Assembly: GCA_003158495.1 (NCBI GenBank)
Contig: PMJT01000153.1
Coordinates: 4,731-10,208, forward strand
Direction of reading: 5' to 3'
DNA length: 5,478 nucleotides
From: Chloroflexota bacterium
GTDB taxonomy: Bacteria; Chloroflexota; Limnocylindria; Limnocylindrales; CSP1-4
This document shows positions 1 to 5,092 of this stretch, in pieces. Position numbers and translations under genes: made by a program. The stretch's first letter is position 1; each line of letters begins with the position of its first letter. The notes below the pieces were generated by a model that worked only from the letters and a program-made list of their open reading frames with translations, did no database searches and was not told where the DNA came from.

Positions 1-308
1 AGAACCCCTGACGGCGGAATGGTGGCACCGGGGATGGGCGGGGGAGCCGATGCCGGCGGGGGAGCCGAGGCGCCGGGGTCGTCGTCACTGTCACTGGGGC
101 TCGTGTCGATTGCCGAAGCGGATGGCGAGACCGCTTGGCTGGCCGGCGCCTCATGAGCCGGTAGTGGTGAACACCCGTGCTGCGTCGCGGCTGTCGGCGG
201 CGTGCCGGCGCAGCCGGTACCGGCCGCGATCACAAGTGCGACGACCGTGAGCCGGAGAGAGCATCGCCAGGACCATCGACAGGCCTGTGACAGCTGTCGC
301 GCCGTCAT
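1..308 (-). CDS. Partial putative lipoprotein (3' end beyond left edge)
   Basis: Unrecognised exported lipoprotein; only the first 102 codons are in the window and no stop is reached. The ATG at 308 is preceded by GGAGG (314-318) with a 5-nt spacer, a strong reason for choosing it. The N-terminus is a lipoprotein-type signal peptide: an Arg-rich n-region (MTARQLSQACRWSWRCSLR), a hydrophobic core LTVVALVIAAG, then TGC with the candidate lipidated Cys at residue 33. Position -3 is Gly rather than the usual Leu/Val/Ile, so the lipobox is imperfect. Residues about 34-102 are a Pro/Ala/Ser-rich linker with a small acidic patch (DSDDDPG, near 73-79), as expected for a tether between membrane anchor and an outer domain lying off the window. 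It follows the 363-1769 lipoprotein by 54 bp on the same strand, so the two are probably co-transcribed. Function unknown. The alternative that this is non-coding is less likely given the SD, signal peptide and uninterrupted frame. Confidence 0.72.
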   Translation of the reverse strand, partial: MTARQLSQACRWSWRCSLRLTVVALVIAAGTGCAGTPPTAATQHGCSPLPAHEAPASQAVSPSASAIDTSPSDSDDDPGASAPPPASAPPPIPGATIPPSGV

Positions 309-313
309 CCCGT

Positions 314-318
314 CCTCC
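314..318 (-). promoter_or_regulatory. Shine-Dalgarno of the partial lipoprotein
   Basis: GGAGG read on the minus strand, 5 nt before the ATG at 308. It lies in the 54-bp gap after the stop of the upstream lipoprotein gene and is the main evidence that a second gene starts here. Confidence 0.7.
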
Positions 319-362
319 GGTGCTCGAGTATGGCCCATTCGGTTTGCCTCCCGCGGGACTCG

Positions 363-1769
363 TCAGGAAAGCGTCCCGATCCAGAAGTGCGTTCCGTCGG
401 TGGCCAGGACTCCCGCCGGCCCGAGAGCGATGGTGAGCTGGACCGTCGGCACGGCCCCGGTCTGCGTCAGACCGGCCGGCTGGAGATGGGCGTCGAAGTA
501 GCAGAACGCGCCGTCGCCGACCGTATTCGGCATGACCGGGGCGTAGCCCACGTTGACCGTGCCGTCCGTGTAGAAGGTATACCCCTGGATAAGGCCTGCC
601 CCAGAAAGGGTCGTCCAGTCGCGTCCGTTCGTCGAGGTCCACGCCACATAGGCTTGAGCCGCGGACGGGTCAGCGCTGGCGACATCGCATGTCTCGCGTG
701 CGAGCAGCGCGTGGTTGTTCAGCCGGTCGAGCTGGACCTCGGCGTTCACACAGGCCAGCGATGGGCTGAGCAACGCCCTTGTCCAGGTCATCCCCGTCGC
801 TGACGACCAGATGCCAGCCTGAACGACGTCGTCTCCGAAGACCAGGCCGCAAGCGTGCGGGATGAGGATCGAGCCCGCCACGACGTAACTGCCGTCCAGA
901 TCGGCCGCCGAGCTAAGCGTGACCGACTCGGCACCGCTTGGAATCGGCACCGCCGCAGCTTTGAGCCACCGGCGTCCGTCCTGCGACACCACCGCCGAAT
1001 GGTCCCCTGTAATAGCGACGAAGCCCGACGGGCCACCCGCTATGAGCGGCAGCCGGGGCCCCTGGCCAACTTCCTGCGAGACCTGGCTCGTCGTCCCCAT
1101 CTGGGCAGGCGTCACCCGGTCCCAGGACAGCGCGTCGTTGGTGACCCAGACCGCCGGGCCGATCCAGAACGAACCACACCAGCCGTCGCACACGAGCCAG
1201 CTCGTGGCCACCAGACTGGCCGGACCCTCCGCGACGTTGTCGACCTGAAGCTGGCAGGACATCCCTGAATCGTCCTGGCCCTGCTGGGCGTCATTCGCGA
1301 TGAGCGCCCGGTAGGCCTGCAGGCCGGCCGAGAAGTCCGACGTGTCGAGCTTCTGGCCGCTCGTCCAGGTCGACCCGTCCGACGAAGCCCAGGGCGTGAT
1401 CCGGTTGGCCGTGAAGTCATACGCGAAACCGACATAGCCGCGGCTCCATCCGAAGATGTTCGATCCCGCAGGCCCGTTGAATCCCACCGACTGCCAATCG
1501 ATGTGCGTCAGGTCGCCGGCTGCGCCCGGCGGGAGTGTGGGCGAGGGGCTCGCGGTCATTTCGGGTGTAGCGGTCGGCTGGGCCTGGGTCGAGGTCGGGG
1601 TTGGTGCCTGCCCGCTGGAGCTGGGAGCGGCAGCCGACTGGAACGCGGAGGGTCCCGCGGACGGGATCGTCCCGTTCGGTGACGAGGACGTCTCGGCCGA
1701 CGCGCAGCCGCCCAGCGCCACAGCGAGCCACAAGCCAAGAGTGAACCTGAGCGCCCGGTCCCTGTTCAT
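363..1769 (-). CDS. Lipoprotein with Asp-box (BNR-like) repeat beta-propeller domain
   Basis: A 468-residue secreted lipoprotein. The signal peptide (residues 1-21, MNRDRALRF then LGLWLAVALGG) ends in a canonical LGGC lipobox with the lipidated Cys at 22. Residues about 23-85 are a Ser/Thr/Pro/Ala-rich linker. The rest is a Trp-, Gly- and Ser-rich beta-type domain with repeated Asp-box-like motifs (S-x-D/N-G-x-x-W): SSDGSTW near 129, TNDALSW near 210, SQDGRRW near 262, SATGMTW near 323 and STNGRDW near 379. Such repeats mark sialidase/BNR-type beta-propellers, whose proteins may be glycosidases or, often, non-catalytic binding proteins. I see no convincing sialidase arginine triad, so enzyme activity is not claimed. 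The outer domain has seven further Cys (172, 194, 198, 307, 340, 361, 423) that could form disulfides. The ATG at 1769 is supported by GAGGGGGG at 1773-1780. It is followed at 54 bp by a second lipoprotein gene. Ligand and role unknown. Confidence 0.85.
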   Translation of the reverse strand: MNRDRALRFTLGLWLAVALGGCASAETSSSPNGTIPSAGPSAFQSAAAPSSSGQAPTPTSTQAQPTATPEMTASPSPTLPPGAAGDLTHIDWQSVGFNGPAGSNIFGWSRGYVGFAYDFTANRITPWASSDGSTWTSGQKLDTSDFSAGLQAYRALIANDAQQGQDDSGMSCQLQVDNVAEGPASLVATSWLVCDGWCGSFWIGPAVWVTNDALSWDRVTPAQMGTTSQVSQEVGQGPRLPLIAGGPSGFVAITGDHSAVVSQDGRRWLKAAAVPIPSGAESVTLSSAADLDGSYVVAGSILIPHACGLVFGDDVVQAGIWSSATGMTWTRALLSPSLACVNAEVQLDRLNNHALLARETCDVASADPSAAQAYVAWTSTNGRDWTTLSGAGLIQGYTFYTDGTVNVGYAPVMPNTVGDGAFCYFDAHLQPAGLTQTGAVPTVQLTIALGPAGVLATDGTHFWIGTLS

Positions 1770-2100
1770 CGACCCCCCTCAGATAATGTCGCCCCGAACG
1801 ATAACGCGCTGACCGACGCTCCGAACACGCCGCCTGTGACTGGCCGCCTGCCCGGGTGTTCGTCGCGCGAGCCGCTCAGTCCGCTTGCCGCCCTCCCCAA
1901 CGGGTTCAGTGAACCGCGAAACCCACGAAGACCAGCACGAACCTGCGATCGTGCCGCGGCTCCAGGCATTGGCGTGCCAGTCTCGGCTCGCGCGTCCGAC
2001 AACACAACAGGGTTCTCATCCTCGCGGCCGGCGCCAGGTCGATCCTAGGCTCATCTACGGCATGAGTCTTCATGACCGTCGCAGCCGGATGGAGAAATCA
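1770..2100. other. Divergent intergenic region, 331 bp
   Basis: This region lies between the minus-strand lipoprotein start and the plus-strand DUF1269 start, so it should hold both promoters. I see no convincing -35/-10 pair on either strand. It contains the lipoprotein Shine-Dalgarno (GAGGGGGG, 1773-1780, minus strand) and a 13-bp palindrome GGTTCAGTGAACC (1903-1915; 6-bp arms, 1-nt centre) that could be an operator but is short enough to occur by chance. Open frames running through it lack ribosome sites and family signatures. No RNA gene was recognised. Confidence 0.5.
2091..2094 (+). promoter_or_regulatory. Shine-Dalgarno deciding the GTG start at 2101
   Basis: GGAG followed by 6 nt (AAATCA) and then GTG. 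The upstream in-frame ATGs at 2062 and 2089 lack a comparable purine-rich site, and the ATG at 2089 overlaps this GGAG. Starting at 2101 gives the N-terminus MADLVDLVVIGYPDE, which resembles DUF1269 proteins. Confidence 0.6.
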
Positions 2101-2595
2101 GTGGCAGATCTGGTCGATCTCGTTGTCATCGGCTACCCCGATGAGGCCACCGCCGAGAAGGCGTACGAGGTAGTCATAAAGCTCCAGCACGACCTCATCA
2201 TGCAGGTCGCCGGAGCCGCGGTCGTGGCAAAGGATGCCGACGGCAAGACCAAGATGGTGACAAAGACAGGGGCCACGACATCGGGCGCCATGATGGGCGG
2301 ATTCTTCGGGCTGCTGTTTGGCCTCCTCTTCCTGATCCCAGTGGGTGGCCTGATCTTCGGCGGCATCATGGGCGCAATCATGGGGACCATGACCGGTTGG
2401 GGCATCAAGGACGACTTCAGACAGCGATCCCAGGATGTCCTGAAGCCGGGCACGGCCGCGCTCGTCCTCTTCGTCAAGAAGTGGACCGAAGACAAGGCGC
2501 TGGCCGCTCTGGCTCCCCTCGGAGGCGAGGTCATCAAGACCTCCCTCTCCGATGAGGCCACCAAGGAAATCAATGATGCCCTTGAGGCCGACTAG
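2101..2595 (+). CDS. DUF1269 family membrane protein
   Basis: A 164-residue protein started at GTG 2101; an alternative ATG at 2089 would add MEKS. It matches the architecture of the DUF1269 family, usually about 160-170 residues, whose biochemical function is not established. The N-terminal domain (1-55, VVIGYPDEATAEKAYEVV then VVAKDADGK) resembles a small ferredoxin-like alpha/beta unit. It is followed by a long Gly/Met/Phe-rich hydrophobic hairpin (about 61-100) with GxxxG-type packing, including GGFFGLLFGLL, PVGGLIFGG and MGAIMGTMTG. A C-terminal alpha/beta part (about 103-164) follows, with GTAALVLFVKKW and an acidic end. The two halves probably sit on the same side of the membrane around a re-entrant or two-pass helical hairpin. 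A strong Shine-Dalgarno-bearing gene follows after 52 bp, so the two are likely one transcript. Family relatives are often seen near stress or envelope genes, but no role can be assigned from this sequence. Confidence 0.88.
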   Translation: MADLVDLVVIGYPDEATAEKAYEVVIKLQHDLIMQVAGAAVVAKDADGKTKMVTKTGATTSGAMMGGFFGLLFGLLFLIPVGGLIFGGIMGAIMGTMTGWGIKDDFRQRSQDVLKPGTAALVLFVKKWTEDKALAALAPLGGEVIKTSLSDEATKEINDALEAD

Positions 2596-2636
2596 GTCAG
2601 AGGCTGGCGACGTCACTGCGTTGCCCGCAACCGCCA

Positions 2637-2642
2637 GGGAGG
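2637..2642 (+). promoter_or_regulatory. Shine-Dalgarno deciding the ATG start at 2648
   Basis: GGGAGG with a 5-nt spacer to ATG 2648. This is a near-ideal site and rules out the longer in-frame reading from 2552, which would overlap the end of the DUF1269 gene by 44 bases and add a Pro/Arg-rich leader with no ribosome site. Confidence 0.7.
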
Positions 2643-2647
2643 ACGAG

Positions 2648-3472
2648 ATGCCTGCTCGCAAGACCAAGGGAAAGACTGTGGCCAGCAACGAACGGAAGGT
2701 CCGTGCGGAGGAGAGGGCAGCAGCCGAGGTCGCGGCAGCTGCCGCCACGATTGAGACAGTCGCAGGTGCCGCCGACGTAGTCCACGGCGAAGACGAGGCA
2801 GCCGCTGCAGCCGCGTTGTCGGCGTCGAGCGATGCCGCCGCTAGGAGAGGGGCGCGCGACGCCGCCGAAGGCGCCGCGGTCCTCTCGATAGCCGAGCAGG
2901 TAGCGGCTGGTGGAGAGATCGCCGCGGTGCTCAGCAGCGATGAGTTTCGTCGCGGCATGGAGCTTGCCGGGATTGCCGGCCAGGTGCAGGCGGCAGCGGA
3001 GTTGCTCGGGGGCATCGCGCAGCCAACTCTTGCGGCATTTCTCGGCCGCACCAGCCATCAACTGCACGTGCTGGCCGTGGAAGCGCTGGCCCGGGCCACG
3101 GAGGGCGCCATTGCCGCCCACGGAGCGGAGCACCTAGCCAGTGAGCTAGCGGCGCTCGGACTCACCGAGATGAGTGAAGGGCGCGACGAGTACACGTCAT
3201 CGGAGGCACTCGGCGCCGCGAGCGCCGAGATGGCCGCGTCAGCCGTGCGATCGGTGGCGGAGGGGGCGGCTGAGCTCGCGGCTGCGAAGGCGATCGATGG
3301 CATGGCTGGGGCGCTTGCAAAGGACGGCGCCCATGGCACAGTCCGCGCCCGCCGAACCAGCGATGGCTCGCCCGGCAAGGCCGCGGCGGCGGTGACCCCA
3401 CCTGCGCCAAATCCGGGGACGCGAGCATCATCCAAGCGTGCGCCCCGCAATCCATCCAGGCCAAAGGCGTAG
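2648..3472 (+). CDS. Alanine-rich helical protein of unknown function, partner of DUF1269 gene
   Basis: I do not recognise this 274-residue protein. About 29% of residues (80) are Ala; there is no Cys or Trp and no transmembrane segment or signal peptide, so it is probably cytoplasmic. Residues 1-23 are basic (MPARKTKGKT then RKVRAEER). Residues about 24-95 are Ala/Glu-rich helix. Residues about 96-172 form the least repetitive part (DEFRRGMELAGIAGQVQ then PTLAAFLGRTSHQLHVLAVEAL), likely amphipathic helices that could bundle or oligomerise. A further Ala-rich helix spans about 184-225. The tail (231-274) is Pro/Ser/Arg/Lys-rich and basic, ending KRAPRNPSRPKA, so it may be disordered and could bind nucleic acid or an acidic surface. 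It starts 52 bp after the DUF1269 stop with a strong Shine-Dalgarno, so the two probably work together or are co-regulated. Possible analogies are phasin-like, LEA-like or nucleoid-associated proteins; none is supported by a specific motif. Confidence 0.8.
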   Translation: MPARKTKGKTVASNERKVRAEERAAAEVAAAAATIETVAGAADVVHGEDEAAAAAALSASSDAAARRGARDAAEGAAVLSIAEQVAAGGEIAAVLSSDEFRRGMELAGIAGQVQAAAELLGGIAQPTLAAFLGRTSHQLHVLAVEALARATEGAIAAHGAEHLASELAALGLTEMSEGRDEYTSSEALGAASAEMAASAVRSVAEGAAELAAAKAIDGMAGALAKDGAHGTVRARRTSDGSPGKAAAAVTPPAPNPGTRASSKRAPRNPSRPKA

Positions 3473-3672
3473 ATCGGGCGAGGGCGTAGTCCCTCCGGGC
3501 GGCATCGCGTCGCGCGAAGAGCAGTCAAGCGCGACTCTTCCCACGCAGATATAAGAGGGATCGGCTGCAGTTCCCGAATCGTGCTCCGCACGACACTCAG
3601 CGGCGAGCGCCCCGACGGGTGTACCGAGACCGCCACAACGCTCAGCCGTGCGATTGAGGCGTGTCAACGATC
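3473..3672. terminator. Convergent spacer with candidate bidirectional terminator hairpins
   Basis: This 200-bp spacer lies between two converging genes. It contains two inverted repeats: GTCGCGC (3509-3515) with GCGCGAC (3529-3535) around a 13-nt loop, and TCGTGC (3579-3584) with GCACGA (3588-3593) around a TCC loop. Neither is followed by a T-run, so they would be atypical intrinsic terminators, or RNA-stabilising structures with Rho doing the termination. No gene is seen here. Confidence 0.4.
3635..3647 (+). repeat. 13-bp direct repeat, copy 1
   Basis: ACAACGCTCAGCC, identical to 4978-4990 in the same orientation. It lies 25 bp beyond the CDF stop codon. The flanking bases differ, so the exact match is only 13 bp; it may be chance. 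Confidence 0.3.
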
Positions 3673-4638
3673 TCAAGGAGTCTTCTTCGGTGCTCGTCGA
3701 GCCCGCCGCGATCGCGCCTGGGAGACCGGCGTCAAGTAGACGTAGTTGATCGAGGGCCAGCGTTCGCGGAGCGCCGCGGCGGAGTGCGCGATCGCCTCTT
3801 CTACGCCCGGCACTGTCAGATCGTCGGCGAAGGTGACGTCACCGTCGACGATCAGGCTCGAGGGCCCCACCACGACTGCGAATAGATCGGGTACGGCGAC
3901 GACGCCCTGCTGTGCAGCGACGATTGCGCGCATCTCGCGCAGCATCTGGAGTGGGACACCGCGGCCCAAGAGTAGCGCGCGGTTCGTTCGGAGGAGGATC
4001 ACCGACGCAACGAGCAGCACCAGGCCAATGAAGGCGCTCGCCACAGTGTCCGGCGCCACGTTGCCCATCACCTGGCTCGCGACCAATCCTGTGGCGGCCG
4101 CCACGGCACCGACGACCGCGCAGGTTCCGCCCACAACCACTGTCATCGCAGCCGGGTCCGTGCTCCGTTGCGCCTGAGCCCGGAGCGATATCCCACGTCC
4201 CGCAGCCTGCAGGCGAATTGGTCGCAAGGCGATCACCAGGGCAAATGCGTCGAGCGCAACCGTTGCGGCCAGCACCAGATAAGCGATCGCGTAGTGGTCC
4301 ACAGGCGACGGATGGAGCGCAGCGCTGGCGGCCGCCTGGAGGGAGAGGCCGGCCCCGCCAACGAAGATCCCAAGCGCCGCAAACAGCGACCAGAAGAAGC
4401 GCTCGCGCCCGAAGCCGAGGGGGTGGCTCTCGTCGGCCGGGCGATCGCTGCTGAGCACACCGATGAGCAGGAAGGCGATCACTGCCAGGTCGGCCGCGTT
4501 GGCCGCGGTTTGGGCCCGGAGGGCGACTGAGCCGGTAGCCCACGCGGCAGTCCCCAGCGCGACCGTCTCGATGGCATTCACAGCGAGGGAGACGAGCACG
4601 CTTCGGCGCGTTGTTCCGTCGTCGGTGGTCCCGCCCAT
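3673..4638 (-). CDS. CDF-like (ZnT9/SLC30A9-type) membrane protein lacking usual metal ligands
   Basis: A 321-residue protein of the cation diffusion facilitator fold, normal in length for the family. Six hydrophobic segments are visible: about 12-34, 42-62, 83-105, 117-138, 166-190 and 198-217. They are followed by a cytoplasmic alpha/beta domain (about 226-306) containing SSLIVDGDVTFADDL and ERWPSINYVYLTP. The loop ESHPLGFGRERFFW (70-83) is a hallmark of the ZnT9-like branch. The helix-2 ligand motif, normally HxxxD as in A-E-x-x-H-S-x-x-D, reads AQTAANAAD: the His position is Ala46 and only Asp50 is kept. In helix 5 the segment normally like VVLxEDSAALLG reads VVVGGTCAVVG, so the Glu-Asp pair is Gly170-Gly171. 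Family members exchange divalent cations for protons; this one may carry something else or act as a non-transporting homologue. ATG 4638 was chosen for family-like length. No good Shine-Dalgarno is seen, and GTG 4644 is an alternative. The tail (307-321) is strongly basic. Confidence 0.85.
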   Translation of the reverse strand: MGGTTDDGTTRRSVLVSLAVNAIETVALGTAAWATGSVALRAQTAANAADLAVIAFLLIGVLSSDRPADESHPLGFGRERFFWSLFAALGIFVGGAGLSLQAAASAALHPSPVDHYAIAYLVLAATVALDAFALVIALRPIRLQAAGRGISLRAQAQRSTDPAAMTVVVGGTCAVVGAVAAATGLVASQVMGNVAPDTVASAFIGLVLLVASVILLRTNRALLLGRGVPLQMLREMRAIVAAQQGVVAVPDLFAVVVGPSSLIVDGDVTFADDLTVPGVEEAIAHSAAALRERWPSINYVYLTPVSQARSRRARRAPKKTP

Positions 4639-4854
4639 CGTCACGTTGGGGTCTGCAGGGACGCGTGCATGCGATCTGGCGAGCCGAGAACTCAACCCAT
4701 GCGGGCGTGCTCTAGAGATCTCTGCTCCTCGACGGTTCGCTCGGCAAGCGGTTCGACTTCGAGCCGCGCGTCCGGAATAGAGGACCCGCTTTCGACGACC
4801 TGCCGTAGGTACCAACAGCGTACGAGGTTTGCGTACATATCGCTGCAGGTGGTC

Positions 4855-4904
4855 TAAGCCTTCCAAGCTGAATGTCGCGGGTTCGAGATCCGTCTTCCGG
4901 TCCA
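4855..4904 (+). pseudogene. tRNA-Gly(UCC) 3' half, orphan fragment
   Basis: The segment reads as the 3' part of a bacterial glycine tRNA. It has an anticodon arm TAAGC / CTTCCAA / GCTGA with TCC at 4862-4864 (four of five stem pairs), then the 5-nt variable loop ATGTC. The T arm is GCGGG / TTCGAGA / TCCGT, with the conserved TTC and A in the loop. It ends with a 7-nt acceptor strand CTTCCGG, discriminator T and encoded CCA (4902-4904). All segment lengths are those of a normal tRNA. The expected 5' half is missing: 4829-4854 has no acceptor partner (CCGGAAG) and no proper D arm. It is therefore unlikely to be a working tRNA. It may be the duplicated tRNA end left by integration of an element, or a decayed gene copy. 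Confidence 0.5.
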
Positions 4905-4977
4905 AACCCATTTGCGCACTCAGCAAGACATTCAGCCTTTTCGGCGGGAGCGGCGCGGATGCTGCGGTGCGGCTCCT

Positions 4978-4990
4978 ACAACGCTCAGCC
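4978..4990 (+). repeat. 13-bp direct repeat, copy 2
   Basis: ACAACGCTCAGCC, identical and in the same orientation to 3635-3647. The two copies bracket the CDF gene and the tRNA-Gly fragment. No transposase or integrase lies between them. Confidence 0.3.
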
Positions 4991-5043
4991 ATCCTGGTCG
5001 ATACCGCGCCGGCTTGAGCCCCTCGGCAATGATCCGGACGTGT

Positions 5044-5069
5044 TGGAGCCCGGCCGAAGCCGGGCTCCA
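5044..5069 (-). terminator. 11-bp perfect hairpin after the DUF4386 gene
   Basis: TGGAGCCCGGC and GCCGGGCTCCA pair perfectly around a CGAA tetraloop-sized loop. It begins 23 nt downstream of the stop codon at 5093 on the minus strand, where a terminator for that gene is expected. There is no following T-run on either strand, so it would be a GC-hairpin type terminator or a transcript-end stabiliser. It would insulate the CDF gene from the upstream gene. Confidence 0.6.
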
Positions 5070-5092
5070 CATGCGTAGGCCGAGGGAGGTGA

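Larger units (their letters stand above)
4639..5092. other. 454-bp gene-free stretch upstream of the CDF gene
   Basis: No credible protein gene lies here; open frames in this stretch lack ribosome sites and protein-like composition. It holds a tRNA-Gly-like 3' fragment (4855-4904), one copy of a 13-bp repeat (4978-4990) and a strong hairpin (5044-5069). It also has an 8-bp stem with an ACTT loop (4748-4767) and a 10-bp perfect palindrome AGAGATCTCT (4714-4723), about 75 bp before the CDF start, that could be an operator. No convincing promoter for the CDF gene was recognised. Confidence 0.5.

Noticed and set aside
855..1268. Plus-strand open frames within the lipoprotein gene
   Set aside because: They are antisense shadows of the 363-1769 gene, Arg-rich, without ribosome sites or recognisable domains.
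1903..1915. Palindrome GGTTCAGTGAACC as a regulator binding site
   Set aside because: Six-base arms with a one-base centre are expected about once by chance in a window this long, and there is no second copy. It is noted only within the intergenic entry.
2062..2100. Earlier ATG starts (2062, 2089) for the DUF1269 protein
   Set aside because: Neither has a proper Shine-Dalgarno, while GTG 2101 has GGAG with a 6-nt spacer and gives the family-like N-terminus. ATG 2089 remains possible.
2098..3051. Long minus-strand open frame (317 codons) antisense to the DUF1269 and Ala-rich genes
   Set aside because: It spans parts of two plus-strand genes and their gap, has no ribosome site or family signature, and its Ala/Ser-rich translation is what GC-rich codon bias gives on the opposite strand.
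4772..4904. Complete tRNA with an intron, using CCGGAAT at 4772-4778 as the 5' acceptor strand
   Set aside because: Six of seven bases could pair with CTTCCGG, but the distance leaves about 57 extra bases, far too short for a group I intron. No D arm follows the putative acceptor strand. The match is probably chance.
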